Assembly: GCA_037447655.1 (NCBI GenBank)
Contig: JBBHKE010000195.1
Location: 1 to 64,000 of the forward strand
Source: Zygnema cylindricum
Lineage: Eukaryota > Streptophyta > Zygnematophyceae > Zygnematales > Zygnemataceae
Direction: 5' to 3'
DNA: 64,000 nt
The notes under the pieces are model-generated. The model searched no databases. It was not told where the DNA came from and saw only the letters and a list, made by a program, of their open reading frames with translations. The translations under genes were made by a program, and so were the position numbers. Of this stretch, positions 44,917-56,299 are shown piece after piece (position 1 is the first letter of the stretch; each line of letters begins with the position of its first letter).

Positions 44917-45974
44917 TTAATTAAGCGACAAAACCGTTATCATCGCTATTTCTTGCGCCTCCAAACGGCGATGGAGATTTTGAACTTCATTTCTCAATCG
45001 GTCTACTTCCGGTGGTGGAGGGGGCTCATCAACATGTGGGATCCTCGGAATTTCCCAAAGATACGTACGTCTCACTTGCACATTTCGGAAGCGTTGTAAG
45101 ACCGCACTTCGAGCATCTAAAAATTCGTTTAGCTCCGGAGTACGAATTGCACGACGTAGAATGGTAAATAACCGTGGGTCCCAAGGGTGATAATGTCGGA
45201 TTAATTCCGGGACATCTATTTCAAATCCAATCGGTCGGCGTACAATCCATGTGAAACGTTCGTCATTAGGCTGAAAATGCCTAATGTATGGGAAATTTAC
45301 GCATGGTTGTATGATGCGATGTACAGCCATGTTGGGTGGGCAGGGACATCCGGATGGATGTCGAGAATTTCCGGGACGGGGTTCAACCACCGGTCAATAG
45401 GCCTCGCCTCCCCGTAACGCCAATAGTCCGGCCATTCCTCGACCGGGATGTAATGGGCAGCCGTCGGTCGGAAGCCATCCATGGCCTCATCTCCGACTGG
45501 AGGCGGGAAAAACCAATCGGGTTCTTCCTCTCGAATTACCACATCACGCTCGGCCGGAATTTGAGGTCCTTGTACCGCCACGAGAGCTCTATCACGATTC
45601 GGTGATGGTGGAAAAGCAACAACCTCGTCGTCGTCTCCATATTCTTCTTCCATGCGCCTCTCCGAGCTCTCCGAAGATTGCCGTTCCGAGGTTGAGGGAT
45701 CGTCGTCATATCTTGCGACCGGAATGTTTGATGATTTGGTTTCTTCCGGTTCTTCCTCCTCTTCCGTAGGCTCTTCCCCTTCCTCAATAGGCTCGTCCGA
45801 CGCAGTTCTTGAGGGTTCGTATTCCTCGTCTACCTCCTTACCCTCTTCTACTTCGCGGACACCTTCTTCTTCCGCTCTAATCCCTTCATTTGGTAAATCC
45901 CCTTCTGACACACTTCCCCTTACTACCCTCTCCGTGCCCGTCCCTTCCCTCCCCATCGCCTCAGTTTCCTCCAT
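44917..45974 (-). CDS. Unrecognised second ORF inside the transposon, acidic N-terminus and C-terminal coiled coil
   Basis: ATG at 45974 opens a frame rich in E/D/S (about 120 residues), then a W/Y/P-rich segment (YIPVEEWPDYWRYGEARPID, RWLNPVPEILDIHPD). It stops soon after 45301, but an overlapping frame continues (FQPNDERFTWIVRRP, LIRHYHPWDPRLFTILRRAI) to a likely coiled coil (VDRLRNEVQNLHRRLEAQEI) and a stop at 44917. Removing 20 nt (45300-45281, with GT and AG ends) joins both into one 345-residue frame. It lies on the transposase strand inside the transposase's 2.8-kb intron. No family recognised; it may be an accessory transposon protein or a nested gene. Confidence 0.5.
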
Positions 45975-46379
45975 ATCATCTATGTCAACACTCGATTCTC
46001 CCCCCCTCCCTCAAAACCAACTCAATTCCAACCCCTTTCCCTACCGCCCTCTTCCGGTTCCCACCCTATTCCCTAACAGTCCTTTCGGTTGCACCCCCTT
46101 TCTCTCTCTATGTTATCCCCTCCACGTATGTCACCCACCATCGCGGTTGCCGTTGGTAGTGGACGAAATCGCCTCGGAATGGCAGAGCGCGCTCGTTTGA
46201 ATGGTCGTTGGCCGCCCTCCATTTAAAAAAATAACTATTGTTTAAGCGGAAAAATTGAAAAAACACAATTGTGGAAGTGAAACACAACCTAAAAGACGCT
46301 CTTTTATTCAGACCTAAACCCAGACAGTCCAACTGTAAAAATAGTCCAATATTTACAGTTATAAAATTGAACCGTTGCT

Positions 46380-46920
46380 GCGACTTATAAACTGACATTC
46401 GAGCGACGACAGAATGTCGTCGCTCGTTCGACTCTATTCGAGTTTCCCCGAAATTGGTTTCGACGAAACAACGTCGTCGTTCGCGAATTACATTCGAGAA
46501 TACCAACGTTGGATAATTTGAATTTAATCTCGTCGGTGGTTTAGTCTAAATGACGAACCACTGTCGTCAGTCATTTGCACTTTTGACTTCCGCGAATTAC
46601 ATTCGAGAATACCAACGCTGGATAATTTGAATTAATGTCGTCAGTGGTTTAGTCTAAACGACGAACCACTGTCGTCCGTCATTTGCACTTTCGACTCCCC
46701 CGAATTACATTCGAGAATACCATCGTTGGTTAATTTGAAATAATATCGTCGCTGGTTTGGTCTAAATGACGAACCACTGTCGTCGGTCATTTGCACTTTC
46801 GAACCAACGAGGTATCCTCATCCATTAAATTATGTTTGTCGTATCCATCATTGAAGTGCCGACATGGTGTCGTCGCGTCCACCGCGACAAAGACACGTCA
46901 TCGCTAGTACGCTGTCGCCA
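46380..46920. repeat. Tandem repeats (period about 109 bp) with CGTCGTC palindromes
   Basis: CGAATTACATTCGAGAATACC recurs at about 46484, 46593 and 46701. Each unit carries GACGAACCACTGTCGTC. The start of the block has GAGCGACGACAGAATGTCGTCGCTC, a near-perfect palindrome. The region shares the GCGACGAC vocabulary with 41463-42050 but not the unit. Confidence 0.7.
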
Positions 46921-47593
46921 TAAAGGAAATTGCAAGACACTCGGAAAATAATACTAAAAAACAACAAAACAATGCAAAGTAGTCGACAGCATAGAAAAAC
47001 TCGCACTAATGGAGAGTTAGTGAGAAGTCAGTATAGAGTTTGAGAGAGAAAGGCGACGTTCAAAAATAATACTGTACAAATAATTTAAAAGCACAACAAA
47101 TTTAAAATATAACAACACATTGTGAATGACAATAATAACATAAAAGGAAGGAGGAAACGAAATCAATTAATAAATGGGAGAAAGTTTGCTTGAAAGGGCT
47201 TACTTGTACCGTACACTCCGGTAAAATGCTCGGGAAACTTTCTTATGGTCCTTGGAATGAGTTCAGCTGAGCCGTTATTTTCACAGTCCTTCAACATCCA
47301 GTGTATTATTACTCGCATCCGAGTTGCCTTGGTGGACACGTGTTGAACTTTACGGTGGGAGACACGTCCTCTGGTATTGGCCGAAGACGGAAAAAAACCT
47401 TCCACAATGGCCGCCGGGTCTACCGACGTTTCGATTTCCGCCTCACTCTCATCCTCGTTCGGAAGTGCGTTTTCCTCGTCGTTCCTCTCATTTTCCTCAT
47501 CTTGTTCAAACCTGAGCGTTATGGGGATTGTTGTTGTTATTGCTCGGTTGGCGCCCCAAATTCTATTAAGGGTCCACATACTCTCAAACACTT

Positions 47594-49640
47594 AATATCA
47601 CCCTAAAAAATAAGAAGTAGGAGCAGCCGAAAAGAAAGGAAATGGCAACCCAAGCAAATGAGGAAGAAAGAGCGATGGTGTTGTTGCCATTATCACAAAT
47701 ACATTTATATAATACAGGAAATGCAAGTGAAAATGATTTTGCGCGGTAATATTGGAGGGATTTGCCATTTTGAATTTTACGTTTAAAATCCAAATTTTGA
47801 ATTTTAGCACGGCTTTCAATTTAAAAATATATCAAAAACGCGGGAATAGAAGCGGGATCTCGTAAATATTTGCTTCAAAATTGCCAAAATATTTCAAAAC
47901 TTACGTCGTCGGTGTAATGTACATAGCGCCATGGAAACACCTCCAGCTTACATGTTGTACGGCAAAAAGATGATTGGAAAAAATGCGGCGTCCGTTACCC
48001 CGGCAATCGGTTGTTCTAACGTCATCTATGAAACGCGACCAACTTTGGGAATGCGTGGATGATGAACATGCCACGTGTTTTCGGCAACAACCAATGATAA
48101 TCTTACGACGGCGCATGATCAGCTTTCGTCGTTGGATTACCGCCAATTAGAATTAACATGTATCCTAATATGTGTTTTTTGGTCGTTTTACGTTCAATTA
48201 GAATTAACAGTGATACTAATAAGAGGTTGGTTTGACGTTTGATCCAAGTAAACGCATCCTTATTAGTCTTAAGACCCAATATTACAATGCATTGATTCTA
48301 ATAGAGCAACCCACCGGGCACCTAATTAAGATTAAGGGTCCTCATTTAACGTCACACAACATTCATTCTCTCAAGGAAATGAAAATCAATCACTGAGTTC
48401 AATGTACGTTATGTGGAACGAAACGTACACATATAATACCTCCCGTTATAGTTTCGTTCATTGTACAATACAAATCTAACTGAATGAACATATTGAAATT
48501 GTACGGTTTCATAGCGTTGTAACGTAACTGCGTTTTACAGCCCGATGCATAGATTCGACTATACGACGTCACAATGAACGTTTCGCATACGTTGTACTCG
48601 CACCTATTATACTGTAATCATATTCACCGCGTGCGAAACAAACACTTATTAGAGTCACGAATGAACTTAGGTGAAAGTACACATACCCGTACATTTTGAC
48701 AATTTAAAACCGTACCTATTTTAGTGTATAATTATGCACGGTGTAATGATTGTATATTCGCAAACCCAAAATAGAATTACGCGGTTTGTTAAAACGCAGT
48801 TACATGATAACGGCCTGTATTAAATCATTATTTGTACTTTTTTACTTAATTAAGTACAATTTTGCACGGTCGGAGGTCGTCCGTACTCCACACTATAAAA
48901 TAAAACCTATATTAGAATTAAAAACCCTAATTAAACTTTACTTTAAATAGAATAATGAAAAAATTAGAATCATCTACTCTATTTCATGTGATAGAGTCGA
49001 AATTTCAAGCGACCGAATTAGAGTAATTTACTATAATTACGATTCGTGGTTGTACTGTGATGTACTGTAGTTTTGCCGTACCGTAGCTGCCCGTACAGTA
49101 TTTTTAAAACATTATTGCGCGCCAATTAAGTTTGGTACAAAATCATGTTAGGTCGAAACGTTCGCACTAAATATTCATCCCGTTTCATACTTTCGTTTCG
49201 CCGCCAGTCAGTTGAACCGTCTCATAAAAAGATAAGACATCCGTGCATGGAAAGGGGACATTTGGCGGTCCAAAATTATGTATCTGAACGTGTATTTTTG
49301 AAGAGATATTGAGATGTTTTTTTTTGAAAATTAGGAAATAATTACAGCATTGTCATTGTGATACGTTAGTCTTTGTTCGGATTCAGTCAAGTCAAAGAAA
49401 TAAATAAGTAAGAATATTTTAGCAAGGAAAATTAGTAAGTTCTAAGCAAGTATTTAATCTATTATTAATAAGTCAATAAGAAATTTTAAAAAAATCGAGG
49501 TGTTTGGAGTTTATGTTTTGTATTTAGACGAGAAATATGGCTACATTTTCAAGGTCTTAGGTCAAATTTTATCTTTTAAATTTATGGCACCCTAAAGCAA
49601 AGTTTTGTTATTTCTGCATTAGGGGATTTTTTTCAATTTT
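47594..49640. other. Intergenic, between the transposon and the GH26 gene
   Basis: No gene recognised. 47900-48130 still has CGTCGTCGG and TTTCGTCGTTGG near the possible transposon end. 48140-49130 holds dispersed TTAGAATTAAC and a degraded GATTCGTGGTTGTAC (49043), perhaps remnants of the CACCGTG MITE family. Confidence 0.45.
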
Positions 49641-49646
49641 TTCCAG

Positions 49647-52343
49647 AGAATTTATACATGGGAACGATTGTTGATGTCAAGAAATTTAATATGGGAAGAG
49701 GAAAAAGGTAAAACTTTGAGATCAATTTCTGTTTTGAATTATTTTTGGGTTTATTTTTCTTGATATTTATGTCATTGTCTATTCATTTTTTGTCCTATAT
49801 GTAAAAAAAAAACATAAACAAGTTAACTGAATATAACCATACATAAGAGAAACACAAGAAAATACATAAACGATTTGATCGATTTGCCGAGTCTCGGCGA
49901 TCTGCTGATCCGCCTGTTTTGTTTCGATTTGCGCGGATCCGATTTCCCGCAAAGAAATGTCTGATTTATTCGCCGTTTCTTTTGTCTGCCCCGGTCGTTA
50001 TCCCGTCTCATTGAACCTTCTCCGCCTGGCGTAACATACAATCGATTACTTAAAAAATACGTAAAATCTACTGGAATAGATCCCTCGTCTTTCGTCATTT
50101 TTGTTGAAATCCCTTTTCGAGAAAGCGATAAGGCGGAATTGAGATCCTTTCTTCGCCAGGTATTGAAAGAATCTCTCTCTCCCTCTCTCTCTCCCTCTCT
50201 CTCTCTCGCTCCCTCACTCTCTTTCTCTCACTCTCTCTCTCTCATTCTCTCTCTCACTCTCTCCCTCTCGTTCTTTATCTCTACTCTCTCTTTCTCTCCC
50301 TCTCTCACGTATCTCTTTTTGTCTCTCTCTCACACTGTTTCTCTCTTTCTTATCTCTCCTTCCCGTCTTCTCTTCAAGATTCACCTTTTTTCCATTTTTG
50401 TTTAGTTTCCATTGACAGAACGTTATGTATATTTTAGTGAATGTACAATTTTTTTTGTTTTTCACCAATACGATCTCGGAAAAATAAAGTTCGTAAATCT
50501 ATTGGGAATTTTTGGGAAGGTATTTAGATTTCCATTTAGTAAGTGTTCTATCTCCCTCTCTCTGTCTCTCTTTCTCTCTCTCTCTCCCCCTCCTTATCTC
50601 AATCTATTCTTGTCCTTCTCCCTCTCCTTCTCCTTTTGCCTCTCATCTTCCTGCACCCCTCTATTCCTCTCTGCTCCCCTCTTACTGCCCTTCTTCCCCC
50701 TCTTCCTGTTCCTTTCCCTCTCTCTCACTCTCACCCTCTCCCTCTTCCTCTCCTTTGTCTCGCTCTGGCTCTTATTTTTACACTCTATCTCTTTCTCCCT
50801 CCCTATCCTTCTCCCACCTCCCTCCTTCCCCCACCCCCCTCCTCCTTCTCATTTTTCTCTCATTTACTCTCCTTCTACAAATTCTCCCTCTCTTCCTCTC
50901 CTTATACCCCTCTCTCTCCCCACCTCTCCGACTTCCTCTCCTTCTCCTTCTTCCTCTCTCTCCGCCTCTCCATCTCCCTCTCACTCATCCTATTCCCCTC
51001 CCTCTCTCTCCGCCTTCACCTTCCATGTGCTTTCCTATCTCTCTCGATCCTTCTCCTTCACCCGCTTCCTATTCCCTTCCCTCTCTCTCTCCCACTTTCC
51101 CCTATTTCTCTCCTCTGTCTCCTTTTTTTCAATCCCATCCCTTCCTCACTCTCCCTTTTCCCTCGACCTCTCCCTCTTCCCCTCCATTTTCCCGCGCTCT
51201 CCATCTCTCTCTCTCTCCCCTCCCTTCTCCTTCTCCCTCTCCCCTCCTCTCCTTCCTCCCCTTCTCCTTCTTCCTCTCTCTCTCCTTCCTCTCCCTCTCC
51301 TTCTCCTTCTCCCTCTCCCCCTCCATCAATTTCAGGTGGCAGAAATGGGTAGTATGGCTATGGTTACTTTAGAGCCGTTCCATGGTTTAAATACCGTTAA
51401 CGATTCCGTTTGTACGGAAATTGTCGAAATTTTACAACAATACGAAATCGCCGGAGTTTCGTTTTTTATTCGATTTGCGCACGAAATGAATGGGGCATGG
51501 TATGCCTTTCTTTACCACTTATTTTGTCTTCATTTACTACTAATAATACAAATTTTAATATTTTCTTTTCTTTTCTTTTCTTATCTTTTCTTTTTTAGCT
51601 TGTCGATCCACTATGGTTTGGGCTCCCAATAATTGACTCTTCGATTCTCTTTCTCTTCCTTCCTCTCTCCTCTCCCTATTCCTTACTCTCCTCTCCCTAC
51701 TCCTTTCTCTCCTCTCTACCTCTTCTATCTTTCCTTGGTGTAAACAACCCACACAATACATCAAAAACGTTTCATCCTTGAGTGGACTATATCCACAAAT
51801 ACACTTGTTGATTTTCCATGGTTTGGGCTCCCAACAACGGAAGTTTCAAATTCCATACCTTTTCCTACTACTCACTTCCAATCTCCAAACTCTCCTCTTG
51901 CCTCTCTCCCTCTCCAATCTCCCTCTCCTCTCTCCCTCTCCAATATCCCTCTTCTCTCTCCCTCTCCTAGGTACCCGTGGTGTCAACAACCCACACTATA
52001 TATCGAAAAGTTTCGTCTTTTAGCGGATTATATCCACAAATACACGTGTCGATCCGCCATGGTTTGGGCTCCCAATAATGGAGGAGGATATCCTTTTCGG
52101 GGCGGAGAATTCGAATGTCGGGGAACAAACAAAAAATTTTATCCGGTGCCCGGAAATTGTACTGATTTTCCGTTATTGGATACAAATAAAGATGGGAATT
52201 TGACAATGGAAGACGATCCTTATACCCCTTATTACCCGGGAGACGATGTCGTGGATTGGGTCGGTCAAACTATTTATCATTGGGGTAGAACGGAACCTTG
52301 GAAAGAAAATGAAGTTTCGGAACCTCGAGCTTTTTATAATAAG
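49647..52343 (+). CDS. GH26-like glycoside hydrolase (mannanase-type fold), incomplete
   Basis: GH26 enzymes cleave beta-mannan or related beta-glycans. Exons: tentative 49647-49707 (NLYMGTIVDVKKFNMG); about 49965-50159 (PPGVTYNRLLKKYVKS, SFVIFVEIPFRESDKAELRS, FLRQ); 51336-51499 (VAEMGSMAMVTLEPFHGLN, VSFFIRFAHEMNGAW, with the acid/base Glu in HEMNG); 51971-52343 (WYPWCQQPTLYIEKFRLLAD, CRSAMVWAPNNGGGYPF, DPYTPYYPGDDVVDWVG, YHWGRTEPW), donor AAG|GTAAAA. The last three exons join in phase. The second exon has no AG acceptor in its open stretch, and the exon carrying the nucleophile Glu is not found before the gap at 52746. Other fates: truncated pseudogene. Confidence 0.75.
50168..51330. repeat. 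CT/CCCTCT polypyrimidine intron of the GH26 gene
   Basis: Two CT-rich blocks (50168-50385 and 50548-51325) fill the intron between the exons ending 50159 and starting 51336, on the coding strand. The long S/L/P-rich frames across it are artefacts. Confidence 0.85.
51598..51640 (+). repeat. Fragmentary duplicate of a GH26 exon (copy 1)
   Basis: TGTCGATCCACTATGGTTTG then GGCTCCCAATAAT, matching TGTCGATCCGCCATGGTTTG then GGCTCCCAATAAT of the true exon at 52049-52080, but followed by a stop (TGA) and CT-rich intron. Confidence 0.8.
51734..51843 (+). repeat. Duplicate of a GH26 exon (copy 2), frameshifted
   Basis: About 110 bp parallel to 51978-52086 of the true exon (GGTGTAAACAACCCACAC versus GGTGTCAACAACCCACAC; ATGGTTTGGGCTCCCAACAA versus ATGGTTTGGGCTCCCAATAA). 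One extra base in the CATCCTTGAGTGG part breaks the frame. CT-rich sequence lies on both sides. Confidence 0.85.
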
Positions 52344-52745
52344 GTAAAATATTGTTTGCCTTTTTGTGGGGATTTGAGAGGCTTTTGAAGTGTTGGGGAT
52401 TGGAAAATGTTGGGGATTGGGAAATTTTGGGGATTGTGGAGATTTTGGAGATTTTTGAAATTTTGGAGCTTTTGCGTTTATTTAGATTTTTGAGATTTTG
52501 GAGTTTTTTTTTAAGTTTTTAAGATTATGGGGATTCTGGAATTTTTTTGAGCTTAATAAAGGTGGAATTTAAAGCAAGTGATAAAGGATGAACTTTTGAG
52601 ATAATTTTGAAGGAATTTGAAAGTAGATGTTTTTAGCCTGAAACAGAAATTGGTCAAATCGAAGAAAAAATGGTATAAAATTATATCAAATTTATTACAA
52701 TTCTGGTCAAGCCCGAGTTAAATATAAAGAATGTAAATTATTCAT
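52344..52745. other. GH26 intron, GGGGATT(T)TGGAGATT repeats
   Basis: G/T-rich imperfect repeats (TTGGGGATTGGGAAATTT, TTGGAGATTTT) to about 52540, then AT-rich sequence up to the gap. No further exon seen. Confidence 0.6.
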
Positions 52746-52755
52746 NNNNNNNNNN
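52746..52755. other. Assembly gap (10 N)
   Basis: Separates the GH26 intron from a truncated retroelement. The rest of the GH26 gene is either lost in the gap, far to the right, or absent. Confidence 0.99.
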
Positions 52756-54620
52756 TCTATCGTTTGCGCTGAACACTTAGGCCTTCAAACCCGTCCAGGA
52801 GTGTTACTCTTTCCAGTAGATTGTTTCACAGAAATTGTTTAACCAATTGTTTTAGTGCCCGAGGTTATCCTCTTGGATTTCGGGAATATGGGCGAACTCC
52901 TCAACTTTATGCCTTAGGACTTCCTTCTCTCTTAAGGACACCTTCTGGCCGGCCCGAGGTACACTGTGTAAACCACTTAAACTGTCTTTCCACTTAAAAT
53001 CTTTCAACGAGATGTTTTACCACTTTCCGTCCTTGTTGAACATTCACCTTTCTGTCAAATTCACCAAATGTGTCACATGGAGCCCGGCCGGTCTTCCACA
53101 GGAATTCTCTCTTCCTTCAGGATTCCGTATTTCAACTCCTCAAGAGGGTATAACGGCTTTAGGTTCTCCTATTGGAGCCCGTGATTTTGTTAACCAATTT
53201 GTTAAAGACGCTTTGTTAGATGACCTTTCTCATTGTGAGGACCTGCCCAAACTTCCGGATTCACAAGTCGCGTTTGCTATCTTAACACGTAGTATTGCCC
53301 AACGCCCTTTGTACTTGGCCCGCACTTTACCCCCGAACTCATCTTTCCTTTCTTCCCTTTCCAAATTTGATGATCGGCTCTTTGGCATTCTACATCAACT
53401 GGTCGGCCACGGTATCTTTGATCGGCCGGAAGGCCTCCTTGTCGTAGACAAGCTGCTTTACCAGTCTCTTACGGGGGTCTCGGTTTGCGTCCTAGGGCCA
53501 CCTTGGCACTATCGGCTTACCTAGGGAGTTGGGCTTTGGTGGCATCAATTATTACTTCAAGGTTTTTGGTGGACGACACACCTATTCTAGCTCATGCGGT
53601 CTCTCACGTTGACGAGGGTTTGCTCTCATTCCAACAAGCATTATTGTCCTCTTGAGCGCTTTTACCAGTCGAGGCCCAAGCTGAAGTTCTTGCGTTCCCT
53701 TCCCTCATCACTGGAATTCATTCACGCGTGCAACAACATCTCGCCGATAAGGTAGCCGCCACCGAATTCAATGATCTACTTCAGGCGCTCCCTACGGCTG
53801 ACGCGGGGAGGCGACTTCGATCATGCTCGGGGCCTGGGGTTGGAGCTTGGCTTATTGCTACACCAATTTTCACTTCGCTCCGTTTATCTTCTCCTCAATT
53901 TTATGCTGCGCTTCGCTTACGACTTGGCTTGCCGCACCCTTCCTTTTTAGGCAAGCCTCGTTGCATTTGTGGTCAATCTATAGACGAGCAAGGGGTACAT
54001 TTGCTACGTTGCTCACACGGTGGGGAGCGAACAACAACACACGACATGGTACGGGATGCTATCGCTGCTGTGGGTTTTGAAGCAGGTTACACAGTCAAGC
54101 GCGAGGTGTTGCACATATTACCATCACGTTCTCAATCTAGGGGTACACGGGGTCCTCGTGTGGATCTAGTTTTTCTACATGGCGCGGCGAGAACATTGGG
54201 GGACGTAGTCCTCACAGACCCTACAGGATCCCATGTTTCCTCGCGCGTGACATTTCATACTGGTTTTGCAGCTCGGGATGCAGCGGCTTCGAAATAATGT
54301 GACTACGCGCACCGAGACCCAGCTGATAGTTTCACACCATTTGCTTTGGAGATATTTGGGACCTTAGACTCGTCTTTCGACAACTTTTTGCGCGACTGCG
54401 CTCGACGATCTTTCGAAGTCAGAGGGTCGGGTAGCCCTTCTCCAGCTCTCATGTCGCCTTTTTACTGTCAATGCATCTATGTCACCCTTCAACGTTCCTA
54501 AGCTTCGGCCAATATCCGACAGAGCACGGTGGTGACTGATGGCCGAGGATTGAGAGACTTACTACCGCGCCACCTAGCGCATATAGACCAAATTCATAGT
54601 TTTCATCTTTAGTTGGGCTT
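52756..54620 (+). pseudogene. Decayed non-LTR retroelement, copy 2 (no RT core)
   Basis: Same family as 24108-26690. Readable blocks: 53090-53450 (LPSGFRISTPQEGITALGSP, LSHCEDLPKLPDSQVAFAIL, FDDRLFGILHQL), 53728-54297 (LSSPQFYAALRLRLGLPHPS, zinc knuckle CICGQSIDEQGVHLLRC, HDMVRDAIAAVGFEAGYTVK, RVDLVFLHGAARTLGDVVL), 54300-54460 in another frame (ALEIFGTLDSSFDNFLRDCA). The region between has stops and frame changes. RT motifs are missing, cut off by the gap. The tail to about 54850 is T-rich and ends near GAAATAAAATATTT. Confidence 0.75.
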
Positions 54621-55241
54621 TGTTTGAGGCTTTAGCGTCTAGGTTAGTTTGTGGTGTTTCAATAATTTGTTTTGTTGTACTTGCTTTATTTCTTTCCTTT
54701 TAGGCTTTTCATGCATTTTTGTTGTGTTTATAGTCCTTTAGGATTTTGGTCTTTAACCTTGTTGGTGATCATTACATTTTAGTGACAATCATGTTTTGTA
54801 CTTTGATGGTATTGCCATCGCGTTCTTGGAAATAAAATATTTTCTTTGTCATTTTCCAACTTTGATGTAATGAAAAGAGATACGTGGTACAACTCTATTT
54901 GTTGTATTTTGCGTGGTTGTAATGGTATGATAAACTGCCAGACAAATTCGACGTCACCCCAAAATGTCGTTTTATCAATACCAGTAGAGTAACGAACAGT
55001 ATCGTAATTTGTATTTTTGCGCGTGCGATCCCGTCACATCACGCCACGTTGTCGTGTTCTCAATATCGGTACACTACCGGAAACGGATTGATACGTGAAA
55101 GAGTACATGTAACTCCTACGACAAATTGTGACGCTCATATTGGTCCCCGTGTACAAAAACTTACAAACCCTTGGCAACCAAAGGGCAAAGCACCGAGTCG
55201 CCTGCGACTATTATTTATGGCCCAATGGCGCTACAGTACAG

Positions 55242-55444
55242 TAAACCTTTGATCGTTATTAACGTATATAAATTATTAGTGTAAAGAAAAAAATTGCGTC
55301 ATTCATTCTAATTTAGTGTTAGGAGACGTGGCAGATTATGGTTCACGTCTTTAAATAGTGTAATTTATTATGTTTAAGGTATCAAATTCAAAATGTTGGG
55401 GTGCCGATATAGCGTACATAAGGCTAATAACGATTCACAGTGTA
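55242..55444. mobile_element. CACCGTG-family MITE, subfamily with 39332
   Basis: Right end GGCTAATAACGATTCACAGTG-TA; left end TA-AACCTTTGATCGTTATTAACG. The right sub-terminal GGTGCCGATATAGCGTACAT is the inverse of the left part of the copy at 39332. It abuts the next element's target site. Confidence 0.65.
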
Positions 55445-55451
55445 CTGTAAC

Positions 55452-56284
55452 TAGTGTTGGGTTTCAGGTAAATTCATATTGCGATAATTTCGATATTCGA
55501 TATATCGAATATCGAACGAGCATAATCCTCGATATATCGTACTGAGACCAACATCAATTATCGCGATACATAGTATTTTTAATTTTATATTTTTATATAA
55601 TATGTTATTTTAGCGAAAAATACATATTGTCTGATACGCCACGTACGACGTGATTTTTGTTCCGTGACTTAAAGGTAGACGCCGCAAAATATAACTGACA
55701 AAAAAGTACTAATTTTGTAATTCATATAATTACTTATTTGGGGTATGATGTACATATAATTACTTATTTGGGGTATGGTTACATCAGGTGGTCACTGTAA
55801 TAGTACGGACAACAAAAATTTTGTATTACAGAGGTCTCGGTTACATCGCGTAACGTCTGTAAACAAGTTTTTATATACGTGTTTTGATTTGTGTGGGTCC
55901 TTTTAAGTTGACGATCAAATCTTTAAAATCGTCAAAAATTTGAAAACCGACCATTTTCGTATGGAAATCCGTACTTGCGTATTATGTACGTGTACTTCGC
56001 AAGTGTACCGCGTCAATGTACCTCAAAGATAGTCTTCACTCTGCTGACTTTCAAGGAAAAACCGTATTTATTTTCGGCACAGATTTTAAGGTCACTTTGT
56101 CCGAAGGCATGTGACTTTGGTGACCTTTGATTTTTTTTTTCTTTTTTTTATGCTTCGATATATTGGCGTTACGATATATCGCGATATTTTTATTTTCAGT
56201 ATATCGAAGCGATATATCGATTATCGGGTACCTGAAATTCGATATATATCGATATTGGCAAATGGTCCTCGATACCCAACACTA
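55452..56284. mobile_element. hAT-like MITE, TIR TAGTGTTGGG, 8-bp TSD
   Basis: Left end TAGTGTTGGGTTTCAGGTAA; right end GGTCCTCGATACCCAACACTA. Flanks ACTGTAAC (55444-55451) and ACTGTAGC (56285-56292) differ at one base. 833 bp, interior rich in ATATCGATATATCGAAGCG. No transposase. Confidence 0.85.
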
Positions 56285-56299
56285 ACTGTAGCCCCTTTC

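Larger units (their letters stand above)
42508..47579 (-). pseudogene. DDE_1-type (pogo/Tigger-like) transposase, frameshifted
   Basis: Exons as read: 47579-47204 (acidic N-terminus, then STKATRMRVIIHWMLK and ELIPRTIRKFPEHFTGVYG), 44373-43892 (YQKAKRWWVERR; helix-turn-helix part RWVQRCQEKHNIVV), 43759-43505 (first catalytic D in MENMDETHM, KTLGFRGDEVVKYADVAG), 43187-42508 (second D in FLDNCGGHN, third D in FPPNATHLVQPADSFVI; stop at 42508). The D-D-D order and NMDET/LDN.GGHN/QPAD motifs are those of pfam DDE_1. Exon 2 needs two one-base frame corrections, one near 44330 and one in a G5 run near 44139, so this copy is probably inactive unless these are assembly errors. Confidence 0.8.

Noticed and set aside
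45652-46200. 182-codon plus-strand frame
   Set aside because: Antisense to the acidic transposon ORF; Ser/Pro-rich composition mirrors its Glu/Asp-rich codons.
50412-51632. 406-codon plus-strand frame and two shorter overlapping ones
   Set aside because: Mostly a CT-rich intron. Only the part from VAEMGSM to HEMNGAW (51336-51499) belongs to the GH26 gene.
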